From NCBI RefSeq assembly GCF_025574465.1, contig NZ_JAOBPP010000018.1, forward strand, positions 231,473 through 295,472: a DNA stretch of 64,000 bases. The letters are read 5' to 3'. Positions 14,441-26,412 of this stretch are shown piece after piece (within the stretch, counting starts at the first letter, position 1; every line of letters begins with the position of its first letter). Below the pieces are notes generated by a model, which saw nothing but the letters and a program-made list of their open reading frames with translations, was not told the DNA's origin and made no database searches. The DNA comes from Kordiimonas aestuarii. Its GTDB lineage: Bacteria; Pseudomonadota; Alphaproteobacteria; Sphingomonadales; Kordiimonadaceae. Both the position numbers and the translations under genes were made by a program.

Positions 14441-15847
14441 CTACATATGTATAGTTCGGTTATGCACCGCGAGGGCGGCTTCTTTTACCGCTTCTGTTTC
14501 GGTGGGATGCGCATGACATGTCAGCGCGATGTCTTCGGCTGATGCACCAAATTCCATCGCTGTCGTAGCCTGCGCAATCATGTTGCCGGCATCCGCACCG
14601 ATAATGTGCACACCAAGCACACGGTCAGTTTTCTTGTCCGCCAGAATCTTCACAAAACCCTCGGTTTGCAGGTTTGCTTTCGACCGGCTATTGGCGGTGA
14701 ATGGAAACTTGCCCGCGATGTAATCAACCTTCGCATCCTTGAGCTCTTCTTCGGTTTTGCCAACGGCGGCAACCTCAGGGAAGGTATAGACAACACCCGG
14801 GATAACGTCGTGGTTCACATACCCCGTGAGTCCGGCAATATTCTCCGCACAGGCGACCCCTTCATCTTCCGCTTTGTGCGCCAGCATCGGACCTTCGATC
14901 ACATCGCCAATCGCCCACACACCCGCGACATTGGTGGAGAAATCGTGATTGACCTTGATGCGGGAACGGTCGTCAAGCTCCACACCCACGGTCTCAAGCC
15001 CAAGGCCGGCGGTATACGGACGGCGCCCAACGGAGACCAGCACCACATCAGCTTCAATCGTGGTTGCGTCACCACCCTTGACGGGCTCGAAGGTCACCTT
15101 CACGCCGGACTTGGTTTTTTCGACCGACGTAACTTTCGATGACAGGTTCAGCTTCATACCCTGTTTTTTAAGGCTGCGACCAAAGGTCTTGCGAACTTCG
15201 CCATCCATGCCCGGCAAAACCTGATCCATGAACTCAACAACCGTAACCTCTGAGCCGAGGCGCTGCCACACAGAACCAAGTTCAAGCCCAATCACCCCGC
15301 CACCGATCACCACAAGATGTTTCGGTACCTTGGGCAAGCTCAGGGCGCCAGTGGAGGAGACGATCTTTTTCTCGTCGATCTCAACGCCCGGCAGGCTTGC
15401 GACGTCGCTGCCTGTTGCAATGATGGTGTTTTTTGTTTTGATGGTTTCCTTGCCGCCGTCATTGAGGTCAACCTCAATGCTGTCCTTCGCAGTCATGCGG
15501 CCCGTACCCTTGAACCAGGTAATCTTGTGTTTCTTGAACAGAAACTCGATGCCGCCCGTCAGCCCATCAACAATCTTGTCCTTGGCTGCCATCATTTCCT
15601 TGAGGTCGAAAGAAACCCCTTTGGTGGTGATGCCGAACTTGCCAAGGTCATGTGCAGCTTCATGATAGAGATGCGACGCATTGAGAAGCGCCTTGGAAGG
15701 CATGCAGCCCACATTGAGGCAGGTGCCGCCCAAGGTGTCGCGCTTGTCGATACAGGCGGTCTTGAGACCAAGTTGCGCGGCACGGATGGCGGCAACATAA
15801 CCGCCGGGGCCAGCACCAATGACAACTACGTCGAATACGTCAGACAT
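14441..15847 (-). CDS. lpdA: Dihydrolipoyl dehydrogenase (E3)
   Basis: The 468-residue flavoprotein shows the FAD Rossmann motif (VVIGAGPGGYVAAIRAAQ), the redox-active disulfide (GGTCLNVGCMPSKALL), the NAD motif (VVIGGGVIGLELGSVW) and the C-terminal His-Glu base (HAHPTETEAV). It reoxidises dihydrolipoamide on E2 subunits of 2-oxo acid dehydrogenases. AAGAAGGGAC precedes ATG 15847; the open frame to 15901 is not conserved. It is the last gene of the mdh-sucCD-sucAB-lpd run and is followed by a terminator. Confidence 0.95.
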   Translation of the reverse strand: MSDVFDVVVIGAGPGGYVAAIRAAQLGLKTACIDKRDTLGGTCLNVGCMPSKALLNASHLYHEAAHDLGKFGITTKGVSFDLKEMMAAKDKIVDGLTGGIEFLFKKHKITWFKGTGRMTAKDSIEVDLNDGGKETIKTKNTIIATGSDVASLPGVEIDEKKIVSSTGALSLPKVPKHLVVIGGGVIGLELGSVWQRLGSEVTVVEFMDQVLPGMDGEVRKTFGRSLKKQGMKLNLSSKVTSVEKTKSGVKVTFEPVKGGDATTIEADVVLVSVGRRPYTAGLGLETVGVELDDRSRIKVNHDFSTNVAGVWAIGDVIEGPMLAHKAEDEGVACAENIAGLTGYVNHDVIPGVVYTFPEVAAVGKTEEELKDAKVDYIAGKFPFTANSRSKANLQTEGFVKILADKKTDRVLGVHIIGADAGNMIAQATTAMEFGASAEDIALTCHAHPTETEAVKEAALAVHNRTIHM

Positions 15848-15930
15848 TTCATGTCCCTTCTTATCGCAATAAAGGGTGGAGAACACGGCCCCACCCATCA
15901 CTATTTATCTCACAAGTCGGCCTGGCCGCC

Positions 15931-17205
15931 TTACATGTCAAGGAGCAGGCGGGTTGGATCTTCAAGCGCTTCCTTCACGCGAACCAGGAAGGTCACAGCC
16001 TCACGGCCATCAATGATGCGGTGATCGTAGGAAAGCGCCAGATACATCATAGGCCGGATCACAACCTGTCCACCAATCGCCATCGGGCGTTCTTGAATCT
16101 TGTGCATCCCAAGGATAGCCGACTGTGGCGGGTTCAAAATCGGGCTGGACATCAATGAGCCAAAGATGCCGCCATTGGAGATGGTGAACGTCCCACCTTG
16201 CATGTCGTCAACCGTCAACTTGCCGTCACGCGCCTTGCGGCCATAGTTTGCAATCGACAACTCTGTGTCAGCAAACGACATGCCCTGCGCGTCCTTGAGC
16301 ACCGGCACAACCAGACCATTTGGCGAGGACACAGCGACGCCAATGTTGGCATAGTTGTGATAGACAATCTCGTCCCCATCAATCTGCGCGTTCACGGCCG
16401 GTATTTCCTTGAGACCAAGGCAGCAGGCCTTCGTGAAGAAGCTCATGAAGCCAAGCTTGATGTTGTGCTTTTTCGCAAACAGGTCTTTGTATTTGGTGCG
16501 CGCTTCCATTACCGCCGTCATGTCCACCTCATTATAGGTGGTCAGCATGGCGGCAGTGTTTTGTGCATCCTTCAGGCGCTCGGCGATGCGTTTACGCAGC
16601 CTGGTCATCTTCACGCGTTCTTCACGCGGGCCAGCAACAGGTGATGTGTTAGCCGTAACGGCAGGCTGTGACAGCGTGCGGGCACTGCCGCTTTCGATCG
16701 CGCTCATGACATCCGCCTTGGTCAGGCGCCCGTCCTTGCCGGTGCCTTCAATCGAGGCGGGGTCAAGGTTATAGTCTTCAACCACGCGGCGCACAGCTGG
16801 TGACATCGGCATCAGCTCATCGCTTGAGGACGAAGAAGGGCTCGGCGCCGGGGCGCTTTCCTTCTTTTCTTCCTTCTTGGGCGCGGATTCCTTGGCTTCC
16901 GCCTTTTCAGGCTTCTCGGCTTTTTCTTCCTTTGGTGCCGGACTTGGCGCGCTGTCGGCCTTGCCTTCGGTATCGACCTTGGCGATCAGCGCACCGATCT
17001 CAACGTCTTCACCTTCTTCCGCAACGATCTCAACAAGGACGCCAGCCACCGGGCTTGGCACCTCCATTGCTACCTTGTCGGTTTCAACCTCTACAATCGG
17101 TTCATCCGCTTCGACGCGGTCGCCCACCTTTTTCAGCCAAGTGCCGATGGTGCCTTCAGCGACTGACTCGCCCATCTGCGGGATTTTGATATCTTCGATT
17201 GCCAT
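15931..17205 (-). CDS. sucB: Dihydrolipoyllysine succinyltransferase, E2 of 2-oxoglutarate dehydrogenase
   Basis: The 424-residue E2 has one N-terminal lipoyl domain (lipoylated Lys in [13 protein letters not shown]), then an Ala/Lys/Glu/Pro/Ser-rich linker. A peripheral subunit-binding domain ([18 protein letters not shown]) and the catalytic acyltransferase domain with active-site [14 protein letters not shown] follow. A single lipoyl domain and neighbouring sucA identify it as the succinyl rather than acetyl enzyme. It lies 22 bp downstream of sucA and 83 bp upstream of lpd. Confidence 0.96.
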   Translation of the reverse strand: MAIEDIKIPQMGESVAEGTIGTWLKKVGDRVEADEPIVEVETDKVAMEVPSPVAGVLVEIVAEEGEDVEIGALIAKVDTEGKADSAPSPAPKEEKAEKPEKAEAKESAPKKEEKKESAPAPSPSSSSSDELMPMSPAVRRVVEDYNLDPASIEGTGKDGRLTKADVMSAIESGSARTLSQPAVTANTSPVAGPREERVKMTRLRKRIAERLKDAQNTAAMLTTYNEVDMTAVMEARTKYKDLFAKKHNIKLGFMSFFTKACCLGLKEIPAVNAQIDGDEIVYHNYANIGVAVSSPNGLVVPVLKDAQGMSFADTELSIANYGRKARDGKLTVDDMQGGTFTISNGGIFGSLMSSPILNPPQSAILGMHKIQERPMAIGGQVVIRPMMYLALSYDHRIIDGREAVTFLVRVKEALEDPTRLLLDM

Positions 17206-17227
17206 TGGGTGTGCTCCTACCCTTATC

Positions 17228-20134
17228 CTATTTTGTCAGTGCTTCGTTTACGAGCGCTTCCTGCTGCGCCGCGTGCTTGGACGCGAGGCCGGTTGCGGTC
17301 GACGCGCTCGCCGCACGACCTGCATATGCTGGCCGCTTGCACGTCATTTCAAGATCAATTAGTACGTCTTCAAGTGGTTCATGGATATGGAACCACGCCC
17401 CCATGTTGCGCGGCTCTTCCTGACACCAGACGATGCTTTCAGCGTTCTTGAAGCGCTGCAGCTCCATTTTGATTGCCCGCTCAGGGAACGGGTAGAGCTG
17501 CTCCACACGCAACAGGTATGTGTCATCCTGCTCGCGCTTGTCGCGCTCTTCCAGCAGGTCATAGTAGACCTTGCCGGAACATAGGACGACACGCTTGATC
17601 TTGTCGTCGCTCTTGAGTGTGATCGAACCGCCATTCGGCGTTTCAGCGCTATCCCACAAAACCCGGTGGAACTGCGAACCGGGGCCAAAATCAGCCAGCT
17701 CCGACGTACAGCGCTTGTGCCTGAGCAGCGACTTCGGCGTCATGATCACCAGTGGCTTGCGGAAAGCCCGATGCATCTGCCGCCGCAGCACGTGAAAATA
17801 GTTTGCCGGGGTCGTACAGTTCACCACCTGCCAGTTGTCTTCGGCAGACAGTTGCAAGTAGCGTTCGAGCCGCGCGGAAGAGTGCTCAGGCCCCTGCCCT
17901 TCATACCCGTGCGGCAGCAGCAGCACGAGGCCCGACATGCGAAGCCATTTGGCCTCCGCCGAACAGATGAACTGGTCGATAATAATCTGGGCACCGTTGG
18001 CAAAATCGCCGAACTGCGCCTCCCACAGCGTGAGCGAATTTGGCTCCGCCATTGAGTAGCCATACTCAAACCCCAGAACCCCGAATTCCGACAGATGGCT
18101 ATCCAGCACTGTGAACTGCGCGTTGTCATTCACCGTCTGCAACGGGATGTAACGGTCCTCGGTCTTCTGGTCGACAAAGACAGCATGACGCTGGCTGAAC
18201 GTACCCCGGCCACAGTCCTGCCCCGAAAGACGAACGCCATACCCTTCACGCAGCAAGGTGCCAAACGCCAGCGCCTCAGCCGTTGCCCAGTCAAAACCGG
18301 CGCCGTTTTCAAACATCTGCTGTTTGTTCTCAAGCACCCGTTTGAGCGTGCGGTGAATGTTGAACTTTTCCGGTACGCTGGTGATGATTTCGCCCACTTC
18401 GCGCAGCATCATCTCTGCCACACCGGTTTGAGCTCGACGCTTCTCGTGGTCCTTGTCGGCAAGGCCAAGGCCTTCCCATTTTCCTTCGAACCAGTCAGCC
18501 TTGTTTACGCGGTATTCCTTGGCGGATTCAAACTCGTCCTCAAGATAGCTGACGAATTCGTTTTCCATCTGCTCAAACTTCTCGGCGGTGATCACGCCTT
18601 CTTCGATCAGACGGTCAGCATAAATCTTCACCACGCTCGGATGCTTTTTGATCGCGGCATACATCAGCGGCTGCGTAAATGCAGGCTCATCCGATTCGTT
18701 ATGTCCGAAGCGGCGGTAGCAGATCATGTCGATCACCACATCGCGGCGGAAGGTCTGGCGGAATTCCGTCGCCAGTTTCGATGCATATGTCACCGCTTCC
18801 GGATCGTCGCCGTTCACATGGAAAATTGGCGCCTGTACCATCTTGGCCACATCACTTGGATACGGGCTGGAGCGGGCGAATTGTGGGCTGGTGGTGAAAC
18901 CGATCTGGTTATTTACAATGAAGTGCACCGTGCCGCCCGTGTTGTAACCCCGCAGGCCGGACATGCCGAAACACTCAGCAACGATACCCTGGCCCGCAAA
19001 CGCAGCATCACCGTGCAGCAGCAGGGACAGTGTGGTGTGACGCTTGGTGTCTTTTTTCTGTTCCTGCTTGGCGCGGGTTTTACCGATCACAACCGGGTTC
19101 ACCGCTTCAAGGTGCGATGGGTTGGCATTCAGCGACAAGTGTACCTTGTTGCCGTCAAACTCGCGGTCAGCCGAGGTACCAAGGTGATATTTCACGTCGC
19201 CAGAGCCCTGAACATCGTCAGGTTTGAAAGAACCACCATGGAATTCGTTGAAAATAGCGCGGTAGGGCTTCTGCATCACGTTAGCGAGAACATTCAGCCG
19301 CCCCCGGTGCGGCATGCCGATGACAATCTCATCAAGACCGTACTGGCCACCGGTTTTCATCACCGCCTCAAGCGCGGGCACCATGGCTTCACCGCCATCA
19401 AGACCAAAGCGTTTGGTTCCGGTATATTTACGGCCAAGGAAGCGTTCGAACTGAACCGCTTCAATAAGCTTGTTCAGAATGGCGATCTTGCCGCGGTCGG
19501 TGAACTGGATTTCCTTGTCACGCCCTTCGATCTGGCGCTGGATCCACGCTTTCTCCTCCGGGTCGTTGATGTGCATAAACTCAACGCCCAGATTGGCGCA
19601 GTAGGTACGCTTGAGAATATCGATGATCTCACGAACGGAAGCTGTCTCAAGCCCAAGCACACCGTCCATGAAAATCTTGCGGTCCATGTCACCGGGACCA
19701 AAGCCGTATGTTTCCGGCTTAAGCTCAGGGTTCACCGGACGCTCCTCAAGCCCAAGCGGGTCGAGATTGGCCATCAGGTGTCCACGCACCCGGTAGGTGC
19801 GCACCATCATCAAAGCCCGGATACTGTCAATGGTTGCAGCGCGAACGTCCGCCTGGCTGACTGCCGTGCCCGCGTCCTTGGCCGGGCGGCTGTCCTCAAT
19901 GAACATATCGGAGCCATCAAGGCCCGTCGTCAGATCATCGTTTGGCCGAAGCGGCCAGTCGGAACGGGCCCAACTGGGGCCGGATTTTGAAACACCCGCC
20001 TCAAGGTCTGAAAAATATTCGGCCCAGCCCTGATCAACAGAGCCGGGGTCCTTGGAATACTTATCATACAGCGTTTCAACAAACTGAGGGCTAACGCCTT
20101 CAAGCGCGGCGATGCGGTCCATATCTGCACCCAT
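17228..20134 (-). CDS. sucA: 2-Oxoglutarate dehydrogenase E1 component
   Basis: The product of about 968 residues is a full-length OGDH E1: an N-terminal helical docking region ([20 protein letters not shown]), the ThDP domain with [27 protein letters not shown] in two adjoining blocks, and the transketolase-like C-terminal domain ([20 protein letters not shown]). ATG 20134 is favoured. TTG 20140 and ATG 20122 are also in frame and no clear Shine-Dalgarno is visible. A perfect hairpin lies immediately upstream (20143-20165), so initiation may depend on coupling or mRNA processing after sucD. Confidence 0.95.
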   Translation of the reverse strand: MGADMDRIAALEGVSPQFVETLYDKYSKDPGSVDQGWAEYFSDLEAGVSKSGPSWARSDWPLRPNDDLTTGLDGSDMFIEDSRPAKDAGTAVSQADVRAATIDSIRALMMVRTYRVRGHLMANLDPLGLEERPVNPELKPETYGFGPGDMDRKIFMDGVLGLETASVREIIDILKRTYCANLGVEFMHINDPEEKAWIQRQIEGRDKEIQFTDRGKIAILNKLIEAVQFERFLGRKYTGTKRFGLDGGEAMVPALEAVMKTGGQYGLDEIVIGMPHRGRLNVLANVMQKPYRAIFNEFHGGSFKPDDVQGSGDVKYHLGTSADREFDGNKVHLSLNANPSHLEAVNPVVIGKTRAKQEQKKDTKRHTTLSLLLHGDAAFAGQGIVAECFGMSGLRGYNTGGTVHFIVNNQIGFTTSPQFARSSPYPSDVAKMVQAPIFHVNGDDPEAVTYASKLATEFRQTFRRDVVIDMICYRRFGHNESDEPAFTQPLMYAAIKKHPSVVKIYADRLIEEGVITAEKFEQMENEFVSYLEDEFESAKEYRVNKADWFEGKWEGLGLADKDHEKRRAQTGVAEMMLREVGEIITSVPEKFNIHRTLKRVLENKQQMFENGAGFDWATAEALAFGTLLREGYGVRLSGQDCGRGTFSQRHAVFVDQKTEDRYIPLQTVNDNAQFTVLDSHLSEFGVLGFEYGYSMAEPNSLTLWEAQFGDFANGAQIIIDQFICSAEAKWLRMSGLVLLLPHGYEGQGPEHSSARLERYLQLSAEDNWQVVNCTTPANYFHVLRRQMHRAFRKPLVIMTPKSLLRHKRCTSELADFGPGSQFHRVLWDSAETPNGGSITLKSDDKIKRVVLCSGKVYYDLLEERDKREQDDTYLLRVEQLYPFPERAIKMELQRFKNAESIVWCQEEPRNMGAWFHIHEPLEDVLIDLEMTCKRPAYAGRAASASTATGLASKHAAQQEALVNEALTK

Positions 20135-20142
20135 GGGCAACT

Positions 20143-20165
20143 GGCGCGGTGTTTTTCACCGCGCC
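20143..20165 (-). repeat. Intercistronic hairpin between sucD and sucA
   Basis: GGCGCGGTG and CACCGCGCC are perfect 9-bp arms around an AAAAA loop (minus strand), ending 8 nt before the sucA ATG. There is no T-run, so it is not a simple terminator. It may act as an mRNA stability or processing element, or limit translation of sucA. Confidence 0.75.
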
Positions 20166-20180
20166 CCTCTTCGTGACGGT

Positions 20181-21056
20181 TTAACCGTTGATGGCTTTCA
20201 GAAGCGTCGTACCAAGTGCAGCCGGGCTGTCGGAAACAACGATACCCGCGCTTTTCATTGCTTCGATCTTGTCTTCGGCACCGCCCTGACCACCGGATAC
20301 AATCGCACCAGCGTGGCCCATCGTACGGCCAGGAGGTGCGGTACGACCAGCAATAAAGCCAGCAACCGGCTTTTTGGTCTTGCTCGCCTTGAGGAATTCA
20401 GCCGCTTCTTCTTCCGCAGAGCCGCCGATTTCACCGATCATGATGATCGAATGGGTTTCATCATCACCAAGGAACATATCAAGACAATCGATAAAGTTGG
20501 TGCCGTTTACCGGGTCACCCCCGATACCGATACAAGTGCTTTGGCCGAGGCCCGCAGCCGTTGTTTGTGCAACAGCTTCATAGGTCAGCGTACCCGAGCG
20601 GGAGACGATACCCACGTTGCCGCGCTTGTGGATGTGGCCCGGCATAATGCCGATCTTGCACTCACCCGGCGTAATCACGCCGGGGCAGTTCGGGCCAATC
20701 AGTCGCGTGCCGGAGTTCTTGAGCGCGCGCTTGACGCGCACCATGTCCATCACCGGAATACCTTCCGTGATACACACAACAAGCTCAAGCTCGGCGTCGA
20801 TGGCTTCAAGAATAGCGTCAGCGGCGAATGGTGGCGGCACATAGATCACGGACGCATTGGCATCCGTGGCTTCACGGGCATCGGCCACTGTGTCGAACAC
20901 GGGCAGATCAAGGTGCTTGGAGCCGCCTTTACCCGGCGTCACCCCACCAACCATGTTGGTGCCATACGCAATCGCCTGCTCAGAGTGAAAGGTGCCCTGC
21001 GCGCCGGTGAAACCCTGGCAGATTACCTTGGTATTTTTTCCTACGAGAACGGACAT
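20181..21056 (-). CDS. sucD: Succinyl-CoA synthetase alpha subunit
   Basis: The 291-residue subunit has the CoA-binding N-terminal fold ([21 protein letters not shown]) and the active-site His region ([17 protein letters not shown]). With sucC it makes succinate and ATP or GTP from succinyl-CoA. Its start overlaps the end of sucC by one base, so the subunits are translationally coupled. Confidence 0.97.
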   Translation of the reverse strand: MSVLVGKNTKVICQGFTGAQGTFHSEQAIAYGTNMVGGVTPGKGGSKHLDLPVFDTVADAREATDANASVIYVPPPFAADAILEAIDAELELVVCITEGIPVMDMVRVKRALKNSGTRLIGPNCPGVITPGECKIGIMPGHIHKRGNVGIVSRSGTLTYEAVAQTTAAGLGQSTCIGIGGDPVNGTNFIDCLDMFLGDDETHSIIMIGEIGGSAEEEAAEFLKASKTKKPVAGFIAGRTAPPGRTMGHAGAIVSGGQGGAEDKIEAMKSAGIVVSDSPAALGTTLLKAING

Positions 21057-22225
21057 TACGCTGCCTCCTTCACGGCTTTCACAACTTTTTCAGCCGCGTC
21101 ATTCAAATCGTCGGCAGTGATGATTGGCAGACCGCTGTCCGCCATGATCTGTTTGCCAAGTTCTACGTTCGTACCTTCAAGGCGGACCACCAGCGGCACG
21201 CTAAGCGCCACTTCGCGCGCTGCGGCAACAACGCCTTCCGCGATCACGTCACAGCGCATGATGCCGCCAAAGATGTTCACGAGGATGCCTTCAACATTGT
21301 CATCCGACAGGATGATCTTGAAGGCTTCTGTCACACGCTCTTTTGTGGCGCCACCACCAACATCGAGGAAGTTGGCAGGCTCGCCGCCCTTGAGCTTGAT
21401 AATATCCATGGTTGCCATCGCAAGACCGGCACCGTTGACCATGCAGCCGATGGAACCATCGAGGCTGATATAGTTGAGGTCGTATTTGCTGGCTTCGATC
21501 TCTTTTGGATCTTCTTCTGATTCGTCGCGCAGCTCACGCACGTCACCGTGGCGGAACAGCGCGTTGCCGTCGAAGGACATCTTGGCGTCAAGCACGACCA
21601 TCTTGTCGTCTTCGGTCAGCACAAGCGGGTTGATCTCCAGAAGCGATGCATCCAGATCGGTATAGGCTTTGTAAAGCGACGCCACGACTTTCTGGCATTC
21701 TTTAGCGGCGGCACCTTCAAGATTGAGCCCAAAGGCCACGCGGCGACAGTGGAAAGGCTGAAGGCCCGTCACCGGGTCGATCGTGATGGTGACGATCTTT
21801 TCAGGTGTGCTTTCTGCCACTTCCTCAATGTCCATCCCGCCTTCGGTCGAGGCCATGATGGCAAGCTTGCCGGACGCACGGTCCAGCAGCATGGAGAGAT
21901 AGAATTCGCTTTTGATCGCGCATCCGTCTTCCACATACACACGCTTCACCTCTTTGCCCTCAGGGCCTGTCTGGTGTGTAACAAGCGTCTTGCCGATCAG
22001 CTCTTTTGCAACCGCTTCAACATCATCGAGCGATTTGACAACCTTCACACCGCCCGCTTTACCGCGGCCACCAGCGTGGATCTGCGCTTTGACAACCCAA
22101 ACCGGGCCGCCAAGTTTTTTCGCTTCGTCAACAGCTTCCGCCGCCGTATAGGCCACACCGCCGTCAAGTACGGGCGCGCCATATTTTTTAAGCAGGCCTT
22201 TCGCCTGATATTCATGGATATTCAT
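21056..22225 (-). CDS. sucC: Succinyl-CoA synthetase beta subunit
   Basis: The 389-residue protein has an ATP-grasp domain from [19 protein letters not shown] through [18 protein letters not shown], and the C-terminal ligase fold ([17 protein letters not shown]). Length and the partner sucD are normal for the family. It follows mdh by 60 bp in the same transcript. Nucleotide preference (ATP or GTP) cannot be decided by eye. Confidence 0.97.
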   Translation of the reverse strand: MNIHEYQAKGLLKKYGAPVLDGGVAYTAAEAVDEAKKLGGPVWVVKAQIHAGGRGKAGGVKVVKSLDDVEAVAKELIGKTLVTHQTGPEGKEVKRVYVEDGCAIKSEFYLSMLLDRASGKLAIMASTEGGMDIEEVAESTPEKIVTITIDPVTGLQPFHCRRVAFGLNLEGAAAKECQKVVASLYKAYTDLDASLLEINPLVLTEDDKMVVLDAKMSFDGNALFRHGDVRELRDESEEDPKEIEASKYDLNYISLDGSIGCMVNGAGLAMATMDIIKLKGGEPANFLDVGGGATKERVTEAFKIILSDDNVEGILVNIFGGIMRCDVIAEGVVAAAREVALSVPLVVRLEGTNVELGKQIMADSGLPIITADDLNDAAEKVVKAVKEAA

Positions 22226-22285
22226 CTGCTATCCAACTCCTTGAGTTCCAGATTTGGAAAGTTCCAACTGTGTCAGCGCCAGTCG

Positions 22286-23637
<1,352 letters not shown>

Positions 23638-24354
23638 ATGATTAACATCACCATTGACCAACGGCATAATCCTGTCGAACTGGCGAAAGAATACAGGAAA
23701 ACCGGTCGGCTGCAGGTGCCTGATTTCTTCACCAGTGAGACGGCCACCGCGCTGTATGACCTGATCGCCAACAACAAAACATGGTTCTCTGCCTACAACG
23801 ACGGCAATAATTATTTCGAAGTGCCGGTCGCCAGTATGATGAACATGCCGCGCGAACAGAAAATCCAGTTCATGCAGAAGATCCAACTGGGGGCGCAAAA
23901 AGGCTTCCAGTATTTCTTCGACCAATATTATATGACAGAGGCCATCAAAAACGGGCGCGAGCAAGGCCACCCCTTGCATCAGATGCACGACTATGTGAAC
24001 TCCGCCGAGTTTCTTGATTTCATGCGCACCCTCACCGGCGCGCCGGAGATCGACCGGTCAGACAGTTTTGCCAGCCAGTATCTGCCCGGCCATTTCCTCA
24101 CCACTCATGATGACACCCACGCCAATGAAAACCGCGTGGCGGCCTATACCATCTCCATGACCAAACATTGGAACCCTAACTGGGGCGGCAACCTGATGTT
24201 CCTCGACAAAAGCGGCAATATCACCGGCGGCTTCAAGCCATCGTTCAACACATTGAACATCTTCACCGTGCCACAGTCGCACGCCGTGCAACATGTTGCC
24301 CCATTCGCAGGCGAACGCCGCCTGAGTTATCTGGGGTGGCTGAAACGGCCTTAA
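23638..24354 (+). CDS. 2-Oxoglutarate/Fe(II)-dependent oxygenase (prolyl-hydroxylase-like fold)
   Basis: The 238-residue product shows the metal triad of the 2OG-Fe(II) superfamily: H-x-D in FLTTHDDTHANE, a distal His in VPQSHAVQHVAPF and the 2OG-binding Arg in GERRLSYLGW. The overall arrangement resembles P4Hc/TPA1-like proteins, including an N-terminal LQVPDFFTSETATALYDLI. The substrate is unknown. It is encoded opposite to the TCA genes, and its TAA stop shares the TTAA at 24351-24354 with the stop of the convergent PhyH pseudogene. The two oxygenase genes separate zapE from mdh, which are neighbours in many alphaproteobacteria. Confidence 0.8.
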   Translation: MINITIDQRHNPVELAKEYRKTGRLQVPDFFTSETATALYDLIANNKTWFSAYNDGNNYFEVPVASMMNMPREQKIQFMQKIQLGAQKGFQYFFDQYYMTEAIKNGREQGHPLHQMHDYVNSAEFLDFMRTLTGAPEIDRSDSFASQYLPGHFLTTHDDTHANENRVAAYTISMTKHWNPNWGGNLMFLDKSGNITGGFKPSFNTLNIFTVPQSHAVQHVAPFAGERRLSYLGWLKRP

Positions 24355-25052
24355 CTACGCATCAATGGACGCCATGCAAGCGGTGCTGGTAGCTCAGTTG
24401 CAGCAAAATCAACGTGAAGAATGCGGCGAGGCCCAGATACCTCGGATCTTTGGGAACTATGCAAAATAGGCGTAGAGAGACCCCACACATCGCCCGCGTC
24501 GGCCTCGCAATCCAACTGAGGTAACGATGCTGCTGTCGCAGCAGCTTCAGTGTTGCTTATCCTCCCTAAACGGTGGCTATCAAGAGCAATACGGAGCGGC
24601 CCAGACTCCTTTGAACATTCGTCCAAATAAATTTTTAAGGTAACCATACTCTCTAACAACTCAATCGGAGGTTCTACATGAGGAGTCCCGTTCTTATGCG
24701 TCCATGTCTCGTAATCCTGCAATTTATGTTTTGAGACGACCGGTATGGTACGGTCCTGATGTCACGGCGTAATCCAGTTGCAGCACACGTTCTTCTGAAA
24801 AAACACCGCCCTGACCGGAAATGCCGGACTACCGATCAAATCAGACGCCAAAGTCTTCAAAGAGCTACGGTTGCGAAACAACCAATCAAGTTCGTAGTTT
24901 GACACACGGTAGCCTGCGCTGTTCCCCAAAAGCCTATCCGCGATGGTTTGAAGTCTATGCATGATCGACTGAGACATGCATCTCTTAAAGATCTGCGCAC
25001 CACTAGACTCACGAAACAGATTGGAAGGATGCACCCACTCTCGTTCAGTCAT
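24351..25052 (-). pseudogene. PhyH-like (phytanoyl-CoA dioxygenase family) gene with in-frame TGA
   Basis: Two segments in the same frame, 25052-24765 and 24761-24351, together encode a complete PhyH-type dioxygenase of about 233 residues. A single TGA at 24764-24762 separates them. The first part ends PVRAVFFQKNVCCNWITP; the second resumes HQDRTIPVVSKHKLQDYETW. In this family the next residue is Trp (WHQD), so TGG to TGA is the simplest explanation. The metal ligands HQD, the distal His (ILHSSQRS) and Arg (PRRILHVDFAA) are otherwise intact, so inactivation looks recent. Base composition is visibly lower in GC than the neighbours. The start overlaps the end of zapE by 8 bp. A sequencing error is the main alternative. 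Confidence 0.8.
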
Positions 25053-26238
25053 TATCTTTTCCGTGCCCGCGGTGCAAATAATCTTCCGACTGCATTTCCA
25101 TCAGACGGGAAACCGTGCGATCGAACTCGAAGTGACCATCACCGGCTTCATATAGCTTGTCTGGCGGCACAGCGGCCGAGCACAGCAGTTTTACCCCATG
25201 CTCATAAAGCGCATCAATCAGGGTGACAAAACGTTTTGCCTCGTTGCGTTTCTCCGCCCCAAGCTGTGGGATCGCGACTAAAATAACCGTATGATACGCA
25301 CGCGCGATGGCCAGATAATCCGCCGCCCCAAGCGCATTGGCGCACAGGCGCTTGAACGAGAACACCGCCACACCCCGCGCGGCCTTGGGCACAAACAGTT
25401 TGCGCCCCTGCACAGTCAGTTCGTCCGACGGTACCTTGTCGCGATCTTCCACGTTGCGGTCGGTCAAACGAAAGAAGGCTTCCGAAAGCTTCGCGGTGGT
25501 TTCCTCATTGATGGGGGTATAATAGGTATCCACCCCCTTGAGGCGGTCGTAGCGATAGTCGGTGGGGCCATCGAGCGGCACGACCTCAAACTCCGCCTTG
25601 ATCTTTTCGATGAACGGCAGGAAAAGCTGGCGGTTGAGGCCGCCCTTATAAAGGTCATCCGGCACCCGGTTTGAGGTGGCGACAATCACCACACCGCGCT
25701 CCAGCATTTCCTTGTAGAGACGACCTAGCACCATGGCGTCGGCAATGTCGGTAACCTGCATTTCATCGAAACACAGTAACGTTGCCTCGAGCGCGATCTG
25801 GCGCGCCACCGGCGGGATAGGGTCATCCTCTGACGCCCTTCCACCTTTCGCCGCCCGTTCCTTGCCGGAAAGGCTGCGCCATTCCTTCAGCCGGGCGTGG
25901 ATATCAAGCATGAATTCATGAAAGTGCACACGTTTTTTGTGCTTTACCGGCGCCAGCTCGAAGAACAGGTCCATCAGCATGGATTTTCCGCGCCCTACAC
26001 CGCCATAGATATAGAGGCCCTTGGGGACGTTTTTATCGCCGCCCGACCAACGGAACAGGTTCGACAGGCGCCAGCTCTTGATCGACAAGCCACCGGACCG
26101 CCCGGCAACCTCGGGATAGTCTGCCAGCTCATGGTACAGGCGCTCAAAATGGGCGATGACCCGCTCCTGATCCACATCCGGGCGTACCTCACCTTCTTCA
26201 ATCAGCCGCCGGTAGGCCGCCTTAGGTGTCTCTGACAT
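25045..26238 (-). CDS. zapE: ZapE/AFG1-like ATPase
   Basis: The 397-residue AAA-type ATPase has Walker A in GLYIYGGVGRGKSMLMDLF, the family segment VHFHEFMLDIHARL, Walker B in LLCFDEMQVTDIADAM and sensor VIVATSNRVPDDLY. Bacterial ZapE acts at the constricting division ring; the mitochondrial homologue AFG1/LACE1 helps turn over respiratory-chain subunits. Proximity to mdh and sdh genes is common in alphaproteobacteria. The start ATG 26238 fits the family N-terminus. Confidence 0.92.
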   Translation of the reverse strand: MSETPKAAYRRLIEEGEVRPDVDQERVIAHFERLYHELADYPEVAGRSGGLSIKSWRLSNLFRWSGGDKNVPKGLYIYGGVGRGKSMLMDLFFELAPVKHKKRVHFHEFMLDIHARLKEWRSLSGKERAAKGGRASEDDPIPPVARQIALEATLLCFDEMQVTDIADAMVLGRLYKEMLERGVVIVATSNRVPDDLYKGGLNRQLFLPFIEKIKAEFEVVPLDGPTDYRYDRLKGVDTYYTPINEETTAKLSEAFFRLTDRNVEDRDKVPSDELTVQGRKLFVPKAARGVAVFSFKRLCANALGAADYLAIARAYHTVILVAIPQLGAEKRNEAKRFVTLIDALYEHGVKLLCSAAVPPDKLYEAGDGHFEFDRTVSRLMEMQSEDYLHRGHGKDND

Positions 26239-26412
26239 AAATGCTCCGCCACTCGTCGCTCTGGTTCATCCTTCCCTAGCACGCAGTTTTGACGTCGACA
26301 AACTGAAAGAAAGGAGGTCACTACACTGCCACTTACGGCATTTTATTTGGCCCATTTCCTTGACCTGTCGCCGCATCGTCATATTCAACAGGGAAAGTTC
26401 CAGTGAAACTCG

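Noticed and set aside
18095..19990. 631-codon plus-strand frame opposite sucA
   Set aside because: High-GC antisense frame with His/Arg-rich, domain-free translation; sucA is unmistakable on the other strand.
24762..24764. TGA in the PhyH-like gene as a selenocysteine codon
   Set aside because: The family has Trp here, no Sec insertion hairpin is evident just downstream, and no selenoprotein of this family is known to me.
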